Positions 10,002 to 20,863 of a stretch of DNA of 64,000 bases are shown piece after piece (positions within the stretch are counted from its first letter, which is position 1; the number at the start of each line of letters is the position of its first letter). The notes below the pieces were generated by a model. That model was not told the DNA's origin. It saw nothing but the letters and a program-made list of their open reading frames with translations, and made no database searches. A program made the position numbers and the translations under genes. The DNA is from Lytechinus pictus (Eukaryota > Echinodermata > Echinoidea > Temnopleuroida > Toxopneustidae), in contig NC_087252.1 in the NCBI RefSeq assembly GCF_037042905.1, positions 17,625,701 through 17,689,700 of the forward strand, in the 5' to 3' direction.

Positions 10002-12731
10002 ATGAGTACTAAGTGGTTTGAGATTGGCAAGGAATTAGGTCTGTCAGGGCCTGAGCTTCTTTCATTTGTAGGAGAAAGGGAACAATTAGAGCGAGAGGAA
10101 CGTAGGGCTAATAGAGAAGTTAGGAAAGAGGAAGAAAAAATTATGGAGATGAAACTTGAATTGGCTCGTGTTCAAAGCCAGAGTAGGTCTGATAGTATGA
10201 TTGATAATGGTTATGGAAACGGTCGTAGTTTGGTACCAACCCCGAAACTCCCTCATTTTGTTGAAGGAAAAGATAATATGGACGCATATCTCAAAAGGTT
10301 TGAGAAGTATGCGGAAGTTCAGTCATGGCCAAGAAGTAGTTGGGCCATTAGTTTAAGTGCACTCTTGCAGGGTAAGGCACTCGATGTGTATTCAAGACTT
10401 CCAGCAGATAAAGCTGAAGATTATGATGCCCTCAAGGAAGCATTGTTGTTAAGGTTTGAACTTACTTGTGACGATTTTCGTCAAAAGTTCAGGTATTCCA
10501 ATCCACAGTCTGGGGAGACCCCCACTCAATTTGTTGTTAGGTTAGAACATTATTTGAGTCGTTGGATTGATCTGTCAGGTACGCAACGTACATTCGATGG
10601 TGTAGTAGAAATGTTGCTCAAGCAACAACTGGTTGAGAGAGGTGGAACCTCTCTAGGTCTTTTTCTGAAGGAAAGGAAACCTAAGAATATTTCAGAGATG
10701 ACTAGTCTAGCAGACACGTATGTAGAGGCCCATAGTGGTCACTTTGGAATTACCAGGAAAAATAAGAACGATAACAAGGGAAAGCCACAAGGTAGTAGGT
10801 ACCCTCAGTCAGACAGTGAAGCTAAAACAAGTCCGGGGAACTTAAGAAATTCACTTCCTGAACGGAAAAGAATTGGTCCGTGTTTCATCTGTAACAAGAT
10901 GGGGCATTTAGCAGCTAAATGTAACACTAAATTACAAGGTGCAAGTCTAATTTGTAGTACTAATCATTCAAAAAGTAGTAGCCAAAATCAGAAAAGAGAA
11001 TCAACTCAGTATGAAACAAATAGTAAAGTGTCAGTTGATAGTAGGTCAGATTCTTGTGCAACTTGTTCGCTTCTTAGTCCAGATATGGAAGGAGGTGAGA
11101 CACTTGGACTTTTGTTAATGTCTTTAGTTAGTGAGAAAGATAAGTCAGAGATAGTTAATAGAGATACCTTACAAAAATCACCGATGATGTGTGCTGCATG
11201 TCAGCGTCGTTGGCGTGGTAAGTTGACTGTTGTTGAAGGTAGGATTGGATCACACAAGGTTGATGTTCTTTATGATTCAGGATGTTCCGGTGTTGCGGTT
11301 AAGAAAAGTCTTGTGAGGTCAGATCAATTTACTGGTAAATATAGACAATGTGTTTTGATAGATCAGACTCTGCGTAGGTTTCCTACTGCTAATGTTCATA
11401 TTAGCTCACCTTTGTTTGTAGGTACAATAGAAGCACTGTGTATAGAGACACCAGTTTTTGATGTTATAATAGGAGACATTGAAGGTGTCCGTTCCGTGAG
11501 TAATCCCCATCCAGATTGGAAAATGGTAGTTCAGGGTGACGATATTACTCAAGGTCATGTAAGGAATGTAGATTCCAATGGTAACTCTAATTCTGAGGAT
11601 GAGATAGTTGAAGTTCATGATGATGATATTACTCAAGGTCATGTTAGGAATGTAGATTCCAATGGTAACTCTAATTCTGAGGATGAGATAGTTGAAGTTA
11701 ATTGTGATGATGGTACTAATGTAGGCCTAGCTGTGCAGACAAGGTCTCAGAGTCGAGAAGCTCGACGCCCCCAGCGGCCCTTGAAAGTTCCATCTCAAAT
11801 CCCAGATGTTTCTCCTGAAGAAATTAGAAGAGAAACTGCAAAGGATCCTAGTTTGAAGAGAGTGAGAGAACTCGCTCAAGTTAGTTTGTCAGATGATGAT
11901 AGGAAGAACACTTATTTCGTAGTAGATGATGGACTGTTGTACAGAATGTTTCATCCTAAGAATGAGAGAGGTAATTCTGTGAAACAATTGGTAGTCCCTC
12001 AGGTCTTTAGGAAAGTTGTGTTGTCACTTGCTCATGAAGGAATAATGAGTGGGCATCAAGGCATAGGCAAAACCACTGAGAAGATTTTAACTTGTTTCTT
12101 CTGGCCCGGCATTCATGCCGATGTTACTCGTTTCTGTCGCTCTTGTGACATTTGTCAGCGGACAGTACCAAAGGGAAGAGTTCCCAAAGTGCCACTTGGC
12201 AAAATGCCCGTAATAGATATTCCATTTCTCAGAGTGGCTATTGATATAGTAGGCCCTATCCATCCAATGACTACAAAGAAGAACAGGTATATCCTGACCA
12301 TTGTTGATTATGCGTCTCGCTATCCAGAGGCAGTCGCATTGCCAAATATCGAAACAACCACTGTAGCTGAGGCTATGGTTGAAGTGTTTTGTAGGGTAGG
12401 AGTTCCTCAGGAAATCCTTACCGATCGTGGTAGTCAGTTCACGTCTGACATGATGAAGGAGGTGAGTAGGTTGTTGTCAATAAAACAATTGACCACAACA
12501 CCCTACCACCCCTCTTGTAATGGTTTGGTTGAGCGTTTCAACCAGACCCTAAAGCAAATCTTGAAAAGAGTTTGTGCGGATCGACCCAATGATTGGGACA
12601 GGTACATAGGACCAGTGTTGTTTGCATATAGATCAGCCCCTCAGGCATCCCTTAGGTATTCCCCTTTCGAATTGATCTATGGTAGGCAGGTTAGAGGTCC
12701 CCTAGAAATACTAGAAGGACTTATGGAGTGA
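10002..12731 (+). pseudogene. Gag-protease-integrase polyprotein, copy 1 (frameshifted)
   Basis: A 909-codon frame. Gag with a charged N-terminus precedes a CCHC knuckle (CFICNKMGHLAAKC, about residues 294-307). A retropepsin-type D-S-G follows at 425-427. The integrase zinc module has H678, H685, C715 and C718, and the catalytic core has D748, D808 and E844, with exactly 35 residues between the last two. A one-base insertion near 12710-12720 relative to copy 2 shifts the frame and ends it at 12731, before the integrase C-terminal module. Everything up to that point matches copy 2 almost perfectly. The first ATG after the leader is used. Confidence 0.9.
11538..11699 (+). repeat. 84-bp tandem duplication inside the polyprotein, copy 1
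   Basis: Two in-frame units of 84 bp, each encoding a 28-residue acidic segment (starts DDITQGHVRN, ends EDEIVEV). They lie between protease and integrase and are present in both internal copies. They look like a linker expanded by replication slippage before the array formed. Confidence 0.9.
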
Positions 12732-12750
12732 TGAAACTCATGATCCCGAG

Positions 12751-13674
12751 TTGAAGACTACTTATCAATATGTAGTCGATCTTAAAGAGAGATTGAAGAG
12801 TACTCTAGAAGCTGCTCATGATGAGCTTCGTAAGGCAACGTCTAGAAGTGAAAGGCACTACAATGTTAGGAGTAGGCAGCGTAAATTTGACCCTGGAGAT
12901 AAGGTACTTAGCCTCCTCCCCACTGATCATAATAAGTTGCTCCTCCAGTGGAAAGGTCCATTTAAGGTTGTACACAAACTTGGCGATAATGATTATCGTC
13001 TTGATGTTAATGGAAACCACAAGACATTCCATGCAAACCTTTTGAGGAGATATATTGATAGGTTTGACAAAACAAAGGCAAATTCAGATAGTAGTAGTAG
13101 TAATAATTCAGATCCCAATGTTACTGTTGCTGGGTTGTTGGATGTGATTGCCCAGGCCACGATCGTCGACCATGAAGAGAAAGACGACGAGGACAATCCA
13201 TCTCCAACATCAAACCCAATTACTATACAAGTTCCAAGATTGGAAGCGAAAGAGACTGTTGAAGATGTAAAGTTAGGACCTAACTTAGAAACTAGTCAGC
13301 AGCGTCAGTTGAAGAGGATACTTGGTAGTTATAGAGATGTACTGACTGATTTACCTGGTAAGACTCGATTAGGTGAACATTCGATTCGGCTAACGTCTGA
13401 CGACCCCGTCCGACAGAAGCCATATCCAGTTCCTCATGCCCTCCGTGGCGTAATTGATAATGAAGTTGAGAAGATGATTGAGATGGAGGTAGTAGAAAAG
13501 TCTAATTCTCCATATTCATCCCCAATTGTTATTGTCAAGAAGTCAGATGGGAGTAATCGCTTTTGCATAGACTTTAGGCGGTTAAACCGCGTGACTGTTT
13601 TGATGCTGAGCCCCTTCCGAATACAGAAGAAATATTTTCTAGTTTGTCAGGGTCCCGCTTCTTTTCGAAGCTAG
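12751..13674 (+). pseudogene. Integrase C-terminus and RT start, copy 1 (separated by frameshift)
   Basis: This is the second half of the broken copy 1 polyprotein. It begins with the integrase tail carrying a GPY/F-like module (FDPGDKVL then LLQWKGPFKVV), passes an acidic linker, and reaches the RT N-terminus (SNSPYSSPIVIVKKSDG and FCIDFRRLN). The frame then leaves the RT sequence through a one-base loss shared with copy 2 and ends after a short unrelated tail. The initiator codon shown is simply the first ATG in this frame. Confidence 0.85.
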
Positions 13675-13820
13675 ACGACATCTTGATCCACACCCCTACA
13701 TGGGAAGAGCATCTTGTTATTCTACAAGAATTGCTGAGAAGACTGCGAGCAGCAGGACTGACTGCTCGGCCCAGTAAATGTCAACTGGGTTGTCAACAAG
13801 TAGAGTTTAATGTAATTTAA
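13675..13820 (+). pseudogene. RT remnant downstream of internal deletion, copy 1
   Basis: Read in the RT frame, this encodes DILIHTP, WEEHLVIL and SKCQLGC-like stretches, which normally follow the catalytic Y-x-D-D box. The bases just before it encode a piece from well upstream of that box. The RT palm, including the catalytic aspartates, has therefore been deleted, and no RNase H follows. A stop lies at 13818-13820. Copy 2 has the same breakpoint. Confidence 0.8.
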
Positions 13821-14441
13821 TATTTTACTAGCTAAAGTGAGCTAGTGTTTTTTTTTTTTATCTTGATCTAAAGTTTTGTGTTTAAAAAAAAAAAAGATTG
13901 TCTAATACCATGAAAAGATATTAAGTAGGTAAAGAGAGATTTTATTTGTCTTGTTAGGAATAGAAATATCCGCATAATAAATCAAGCGTAATTAACTTAC
14001 TCGATAATTTCTCTTTATAAAAAAAAAATGAAAACAAATTTGTTACCAATACCATTAACATAAATTTAGTAGGTATTGAAGTGTAATGTTCAGTTATAGT
14101 AAGCAAGTATGCATAATATACATAATATATACACATACATGTCTAATAAATACAAGTTTCTTTAACACTGTGACAAGTATTAACTATAATTACTAAGACA
14201 TCTGTATACATGTTTTAAATAGGAATAGATATATATATATACACACATATGCATTGTTGATGATTTTCTTTGAAGAAGAAGAAAAAATATAAAAAAACCT
14301 CGATCCCAGAAAAGGAGTCGTGTTTAATTTGATTACTGACGATATTGAAACAAAGACAGGCAGTTAATGTTATAGTTGAAATAAGCTCTTATATTTTGGT
14401 TTTTGCAAAATGTGATACATTTTTTTCAAATAGGGGGTAAT
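13821..14441 (+). other. 3' untranslated region and polypurine tract, internal copy 1
   Basis: About 620 AT-rich bases without coding signal. It ends in a G-rich purine tract (TAGGGGGTAAT, 14431-14441) directly before the TG of the next LTR, the expected position for plus-strand priming. Confidence 0.7.
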
Positions 14442-15937
14442 TGTCAGAAGCTTATTCAAACTCCCCTTTACTAGCCAGTGAAAAGGCCTACTTGGTTGAG
14501 TAACTCCTTAATTTGTTTATGAATAGACCAAACCTGACTGCTAGAGTAGGCAACCCCTCACTGTGTTTGATAGCTATTGTGTGTGTGCACTGCATAGGGC
14601 AATGCAAGCAAATGCTCAGCAGACTGCAGATAAGCAAGCATAGGGTGCAGCAGCACCTTTCAGCAGCTCATTGGCTGGGAAAGCCAGCACTTTGGTGCCA
14701 CGCCTTTGATATTTGGAGTGGCATGTAAGCCAGCAGTGGTTGGTTCACTGGTTGGAATTCAAGGTCCAGACTGTAAGTTGATGTTTTATTTTACCATATA
14801 ATTATGGAAGGCTTTGATAACATTTAGAAACTGTTATGTTAATTTGTATTACAATTGAACATGACGAAGGATAATTATGCTATTTAAAGACTAAGATATA
14901 AGACATCGGATATTATATTTATGTCATACACTTTATGATACATTTTATGCCTTACACACGTCATGAAATGATTGTTTTAGGAAGTGACTTAACTGTCCAA
15001 TATTTTTAACTTGAAAGCTATTTTGTCATTTATCAAGACAATTAGTCTATTTACTACAAATGTTAAACACTTGTCAACTAAGGAGAGTGGAAATTTTTAT
15101 ATGACGCTTTGTTGGGATTAATGTTTCACTTGTTCAGAGTTAGGACACTGCTATTAGGTACTCGGAAGCAAGTATAGAAAGTTCAGTGACCTGCTTGAAT
15201 GTACACTGCCTTTACTTTATTATAAGCCATTTGAATAACAGAAATGATATGGACTGTAGGCTGTTAATCCTTGCGTATTCTCTTCCAGACGGCCGTTTTT
15301 CTCCATGGTTTATCCACGTCTTTTGACGTTCCGTGTCTCCATGTATCGCCAAAGTTCTCCTCGTTTAGCTACGTCCTACGTCTTGTGACGTTCACGGCCT
15401 ATTCGACGTCTTACGACGTTCTACGATTGCTACGTTATCCACGGGAAAGTCCCGAGATCTAGGTTATCCGGTTTCTTCTAGTTTGGCAAGTTCATCGCAT
15501 TCGCGAGTTCATCCTCATATCGTCTTCCGTTCGGCACTGCTCATCCATTTGCGTCTGACACCGGGTGATGAGTGAAGACTTGAGAAACTGAACTTTCCCC
15601 ATAATATAAAGTCGGTATATGTATAGTATATACATTGTTTTCATAAACACACACAGAGTTTATGCTCTTTCCTTTGAATAGGAATAGCAGGTCACAATAC
15701 TTAGTTTATTTACATTATACTAATTTGAATTGAGACAGATTGTTCCAAAACTTATTGATACTGGTTTATTGAACTTTATGTTTTGACAGCTTGTGAGCCT
15801 CGATAATGGCAATATTGATATATATAATAAATTCATTTTGATTGAAAGGTACAATTTTATCTTATAGTTTAATTCTTGGGTGGTCAAACAACCTGTTTAG
15901 ACTAATAAGTCAAGTTCACATCAAACACAATGTGACA
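14442..15937 (+). repeat. LTR 2 (1496 bp, shared middle LTR)
   Basis: Same TGTCAGAAGC...TGTGACA termini as the outer LTRs. It is preceded by the polypurine tract of copy 1 and followed by the primer site of copy 2, with no target duplication. It therefore serves as 3' LTR of one unit and 5' LTR of the next. Confidence 0.95.
15316..15419. promoter_or_regulatory. Triple ACGTC-N4-GACGT palindromes in LTR 2
   Basis: The same three dyads as in LTR 1, at the same internal offsets and unchanged. Confidence 0.6.
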
Positions 15938-15940
15938 ATT

Positions 15941-15958
15941 TGGGGGCTTGTCCGAGTT
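15941..15958 (+). other. Primer-binding site, internal copy 2
   Basis: TGGGGGCTTGTCCGAGTT, identical to copy 1 and again three bases after the LTR. Confidence 0.75.
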
Positions 15959-16425
15959 GTTTAGGCCATAACATACCCTGTTGGTTGAATTAATTGGTAT
16001 AGGATTTGATTGTTAGATTTGTATAATGTACTGATGAAGATAATCTAGGATTTTCTGTTTGTTTTATTGGTCAACAGACATAAGATTTAATTGGTCGATG
16101 ACATGACCTCTCGCAAAATTTGTGATATGTACTTATGAAAAATTTTCTGTTCAATTTTCAGAATTTAGCCGAAATCCTTCAAGTTCTTTGTGTCAGTGGG
16201 CCAAGGACCATCCAGTGCACCAACACTCCTGCTAGCGACGAGCATGCGCAGCAAGGTCAAGTGCGAGTAAAGGTTTATTTTGGATTGTCGGTGAGTTGCA
16301 AAATTGAATATGTATGAAAATTGTGCCACACAAGTTATCAAACACCCCTATAAGAAATAGTTGATATAGTATATAGTTACTCAATAGTTTTTTGACTTAG
16401 GTAGTGGTAGTTTAAACCTTTAAAC

Positions 16426-19400
16426 ATGAGTACTAAGTGGTTTGAGATTGGCAAGGAATTAGGTCTGTCAGGGCCTGAGCTTCTTTCATTTGTAGGAGAA
16501 AGGGAACAATTAGAGCGAGAGGAACGTAGGGCTAATAGAGAAGTTAGGAAAGAGGAAGAAAAAATTATGGAGATGAAACTTGAATTGGCTCGTGTTCAAA
16601 GCCAGAGTAGGTCTGATAGTATGATTGATAATGGTTATGGAAACGGTCGTAGTTTGGTACCAACCCCGAAACTCCCTCATTTTGTTGAAGGAAAAGATAA
16701 TATGGACGCATATCTCAAAAGGTTTGAGAAGTATGCGGAAGTTCAGTCATGGCCAAGAAGTAGTTGGGCCATTAGTTTAAGTGCACTCTTGCAGGGTAAG
16801 GCACTCGATGTGTATTCAAGACTTCCAGCAGATAAAGCTGAAGATTATGATGCCCTCAAGGAAGCATTGTTGTTAAGGTTTGAACTTACTTGTGACGATT
16901 TTCGTCAAAAGTTCAGGTATTCCAATCCACAGTCTGGGGAGACCCCCACTCAATTTGTTGTTAGGTTAGAACATTATTTGAGTCGTTGGATTGATCTGTC
17001 AGGTACGCAACGTACATTCGATGGTGTAGTAGAAATGTTGCTCAAGCAACAACTGGTTGAGAGAGGTGGAACCTCTCTAGGTCTTTTTCTGAAGGAAAGG
17101 AAACCTAAGAATATTTCAGAGATGACTAGTCTAGCAGACACGTATGTAGAGGCCCATAGTGGTCACTTTGGAATTACCAGGAAAAATAAGAACGATAACA
17201 AGGGAAAGCCACAAGGTAGTAGGTACCCTCAGTCAGACAGTGAAGCTAAAACAAGTCCGGGGAACTTAAGAAATTCACTTCCTGAACGGAAAAGAATTGG
17301 TCCGTGTTTCATCTGTAACAAGATGGGGCATTTAGCAGCTAAATGTAACACTAAATTACAAGGTGCAAGTCTAATTTGTAGTACTGATCATTCAAAAAGT
17401 AGTAGCCAAAATCAGAAAAGAGAATCAACTCAGTATGAAACAAATAGTAAAGTGTCAGTTGATAGTAGGTCAGATTCTTGTGCAACTTGTTCGCTTGTTA
17501 GTCCAGATATGGAAGGAGGTGAGACACTTGGACTTTTGTTAATGTCTTTAGTTAGTGAGAAAGATAAGTCAGAGATAGTTAATAGAGATACCTTACAAAA
17601 ATCACCGATGATGTGTGCTGCATGTCAGCGTCGTTGGCGTGGTAAGTTGACTGTTGTTGAAGGTAGGATTGGATCACACAAGGTTGATGTTCTTTATGAT
17701 TCAGGATGTTCCGGTGTTGCGGTTAAGAAAAGTCTTGTGAGGTCAGATCAATTTACTGGTAAATATAGACAATGTGTTTTGATAGATCAGACTCTGCGTA
17801 GGTTTCCTACTGCTAATGTTCATATTAGCTCACCTTTGTTTGTAGGTACAATAGAAGCACTGTGTATAGAGACACCAGTTTTTGATGTTATAATAGGGGA
17901 CATTGAAGGTGTCCGTTCCGTGAGTAATCCCCATCCAGATTGGAAAATGGTAGTTCAGGGTGACGATATTACTCAAGGTCATGTAAGGAATGTAGATTCC
18001 AATGGTAACTCTAATTCTGAGGATGAGATAGTTGAAGTTCATGATGATGATATTACTCAAGGTCATGTTAGGAATGTAGATTCCAATGGTAACTCTAATT
18101 CTGAGGATGAGATAGTTGAAGTTAATTGTGATGATGGTACTAATGTAGGCCTAGCTGTGCAGACAAGGTCTCAGAGTCGAGAAGCTCGACGCCCCCAGCG
18201 GCCCTTGAAAGTTCCATCTCAAATCCCAGATGTTTCTCCTGAAGAAATTAGAAGAGAAACTGCAAAGGATCCTAGTTTGAAGAGAGTGAGAGAACTCGCT
18301 CAAGTTAGTTTGTCAGATGATGATAGGAAGAACACTTATTTCGTAGTAGATGATGGACTGTTGTACAGAATGTTTCATCCTAAGAATGAGAGAGGTAATT
18401 CTGTGAAACAATTGGTAGTCCCTCAGGTCTTTAGGAAAGTTGTGTTGTCACTTGCTCATGAAGGAATAATGAGTGGGCATCAAGGCATAGGCAAAACCAC
18501 TGAGAAGATTTTAACTTGTTTCTTCTGGCCCGGCATTCATGCCGATGTTACTCGTTTCTGTCGCTCTTGTGACATTTGTCAGCGGACAGTACCAAAGGGA
18601 AGAGTTCCCAAAGTGCCACTTGGCAAAATGCCCGTAATAGATATTCCATTTCTCAGAGTGGCTATTGATATAGTAGGCCCTATCCATCCAATGACTACAA
18701 AGAAGAACAGGTATATCCTGACCATTGTTGATTATGCGTCTCGCTATCCAGAGGCAGTCGCATTGCCAAATATCGAAACAACCACTGTAGCTGAGGCTAT
18801 GGTTGAAGTGTTTTGTAGGGTAGGAGTTCCTCAGGAAATCCTTACCGATCGTGGTAGTCAGTTCACGTCTGACATGATGAAGGAGGTGAGTAGGTTGTTG
18901 TCAATAAAACAATTGACCACAACACCCTACCACCCCTCTTGTAATGGTTTGGTTGAGCGTTTCAACCAGACCCTAAAGCAAATCTTGAAAAGAGTTTGTG
19001 CGGATCGACCCAATGATTGGGACAGGTACATAGGACCAGTGTTGTTTGCATATAGATCAGCCCCTCAGGCATCCCTTAGGTATTCCCCTTTCGAATTGAT
19101 CTATGGTAGGCAGGTTAGAGGTCCCCTAGATATACTCAAGGACTTATGGAGTGATGAAACTCATGATCCCGAGTTGAAGACTACTTATCAATATGTAGTC
19201 GATCTTAAAGAGAGATTGAAGAGTACTCTAGAAGCTGCTCATGATGAGCTTCGTAAGGCAACGTCTAGAAGTGAAAGGCACTACAATGTTAGGAGTAGGC
19301 AGCGTAAATTTGACCCTGGAGATAAGGTACTTATCCTCCTCCCCACTGATCATAATAAGTTGCTCCTCCAGTGGAAAGGTCCATTTAAGGTTGTACACAA

Positions 19401-20097
19401 ACTTGGCGATAATGATTATCGTCTTGATGTTAATGGAAACCACAAGACATTCCATGCAAACCTTTTGAGGAGATATATTGATAGGTTTGACAAAACAAAG
19501 GCAAATTCAGATAGTAGTAGTAGTAATAATCCAGATCCCAATGTTACTGTTGCTGGGTTGTTGGATGTGATTGCCCAGGCCACGATCGTCGACCATGAAG
19601 AGAAAGACGACGAGGACAATCCATCTCCAACATCAAACCCAATTACTATACAAGTTCCAAGATTGGAAGCGAAAGAGACTGTTGAAGATGTAAAGTTAGG
19701 ACCTAACTTAGAAACTAGTCAGCAGCGTCAGTTGAAGAGGATACTTGGTAGTTATAGAGATGTACTGACTGATTTACCTGGTAAGACTCGATTAGGTGAA
19801 CATTCGATTCGGCTAACGTCTGACGACCCCGTCCGACAGAAGCCATATCCAGTTCCTCATGCCCTCCGTGGCGTAATTGATAATGAAGTTGAGAAGATGA
19901 TTGAGATGGAGGTAGTAGAAAAGTCTAATTCTCCATATTCATCCCCAATTGTTATTGTCAAGAAGTCAGATGGGAGTAATCGCTTTTGCATAGACTTTAG
20001 GCGGTTAAACCGCGTGACTGTTTTGATGCTGAGCCCCTTCCGAATACAGAAGAAATATTTTCTAGTTTGTCAGGGTCCCGCTTCTTTTCGAAGCTAG
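16426..20097 (+). CDS. Gag-protease-integrase-(RT start) polyprotein, copy 2, open
   Basis: A 1223-aa frame containing Gag with a CCHC knuckle (about 294-307), an aspartic protease (DSG at 425-427), integrase with HHCC (678, 685, 715, 718) and D748/D808/E844, a GPY/F-like C-terminal module near 963-1018, an acidic linker, and the RT N-terminus (about 1166-1198). The last ~25 residues are out-of-frame. The products would build the particle, mature it and integrate cDNA, but RT and RNase H are missing, so the element cannot copy itself. All visible catalytic residues of protease and integrase are intact. Integrase upstream of RT indicates the Gmr1-like group. It could be mobilised by a relative supplying RT. 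Confidence 0.92.
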   Translation: MSTKWFEIGKELGLSGPELLSFVGEREQLEREERRANREVRKEEEKIMEMKLELARVQSQSRSDSMIDNGYGNGRSLVPTPKLPHFVEGKDNMDAYLKRFEKYAEVQSWPRSSWAISLSALLQGKALDVYSRLPADKAEDYDALKEALLLRFELTCDDFRQKFRYSNPQSGETPTQFVVRLEHYLSRWIDLSGTQRTFDGVVEMLLKQQLVERGGTSLGLFLKERKPKNISEMTSLADTYVEAHSGHFGITRKNKNDNKGKPQGSRYPQSDSEAKTSPGNLRNSLPERKRIGPCFICNKMGHLAAKCNTKLQGASLICSTDHSKSSSQNQKRESTQYETNSKVSVDSRSDSCATCSLVSPDMEGGETLGLLLMSLVSEKDKSEIVNRDTLQKSPMMCAACQRRWRGKLTVVEGRIGSHKVDVLYDSGCSGVAVKKSLVRSDQFTGKYRQCVLIDQTLRRFPTANVHISSPLFVGTIEALCIETPVFDVIIGDIEGVRSVSNPHPDWKMVVQGDDITQGHVRNVDSNGNSNSEDEIVEVHDDDITQGHVRNVDSNGNSNSEDEIVEVNCDDGTNVGLAVQTRSQSREARRPQRPLKVPSQIPDVSPEEIRRETAKDPSLKRVRELAQVSLSDDDRKNTYFVVDDGLLYRMFHPKNERGNSVKQLVVPQVFRKVVLSLAHEGIMSGHQGIGKTTEKILTCFFWPGIHADVTRFCRSCDICQRTVPKGRVPKVPLGKMPVIDIPFLRVAIDIVGPIHPMTTKKNRYILTIVDYASRYPEAVALPNIETTTVAEAMVEVFCRVGVPQEILTDRGSQFTSDMMKEVSRLLSIKQLTTTPYHPSCNGLVERFNQTLKQILKRVCADRPNDWDRYIGPVLFAYRSAPQASLRYSPFELIYGRQVRGPLDILKDLWSDETHDPELKTTYQYVVDLKERLKSTLEAAHDELRKATSRSERHYNVRSRQRKFDPGDKVLILLPTDHNKLLLQWKGPFKVVHKLGDNDYRLDVNGNHKTFHANLLRRYIDRFDKTKANSDSSSSNNPDPNVTVAGLLDVIAQATIVDHEEKDDEDNPSPTSNPITIQVPRLEAKETVEDVKLGPNLETSQQRQLKRILGSYRDVLTDLPGKTRLGEHSIRLTSDDPVRQKPYPVPHALRGVIDNEVEKMIEMEVVEKSNSPYSSPIVIVKKSDGSNRFCIDFRRLNRVTVLMLSPFRIQKKYFLVCQGPASFRS
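17962..18123 (+). repeat. 84-bp tandem duplication inside the polyprotein, copy 2
   Basis: Same two 28-residue acidic units as in copy 1, at the equivalent position between protease and integrase. Confidence 0.9.
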
Positions 20098-20243
20098 ACG
20101 ACATCTTGATCCACACCCCTACATGGGAAGAGCATCTTGTTATTCTACAAGAATTGCTGAGAAGACTGCGAGCAGCAGGACTGACTGCTCGGCCCAGTAA
20201 ATGTCAACTGGGTTGTCAACAAGTAGAGTTTAATGTAATTTAA
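20098..20243 (+). pseudogene. RT remnant downstream of internal deletion, copy 2
   Basis: Identical arrangement to copy 1: the sequence after the catalytic box (DILIHTP, WEEHLVIL) directly follows sequence from before it, and a stop lies at 20241-20243. The shared breakpoint shows the deletion came before the tandem array. Confidence 0.8.
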
Positions 20244-20863
20244 TATTTTACTAGCTAAAGTGAGCTAGTGTTTTTTTTTTTATCTTGATCTAAAGTTTTG
20301 TGTTTAAAAAAAAAAAAGATTGTCTAATACCATGAAAAGATATTAAGTAGGTAAAGAGAGATTTTATGTGTCTTGTTAGGAATAGAAATATCCGCATAAT
20401 AAATCAAGCGTAATTAACTTACTCGATAATTTCTCTTTATAAAAAAAAAATGAAAACAAATTTGTTACCAATACCATTAACATAAATTTAGTAGGTATTG
20501 AAGTGTAATGTTCAGTTATAGTAAGCAAGTATGCATAATATACATAATATATACACATACATGTCTAATAAATACAAGTTTCTTTAACACTGTGACAAGT
20601 ATTAACTATAATTACTAAGACATCTGTATACATGTTTTAAATAGGAATAGATATATATATATACACACATATGCATTGTTGATGATTTTCTTTGAAGAAG
20701 AAGAAAAAATAAAAAAAAACCTCGATCCCAGAAAAGGAGTCGTGTTTAATTTGATTACTGACGATATTGAAACAAAGACAGGCAGTTAATGTTATAGTTG
20801 AAATAAACTCTTATATTTTGGTTTTTGCAAAATGTGATACATTTTTTTCAAATAGGGGGTAAT
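20244..20863 (+). other. 3' untranslated region and polypurine tract, internal copy 2
   Basis: Almost identical to 13821-14441 with a few single-base changes. It ends ATAGGGGGTAAT before the third LTR. Confidence 0.7.

Noticed and set aside
8018..14441. Two independent neighbouring retroelement insertions
   Set aside because: There is no target duplication at the inner junctions, a shared middle LTR, and identical internal deletions. One tandem structure explains it better.
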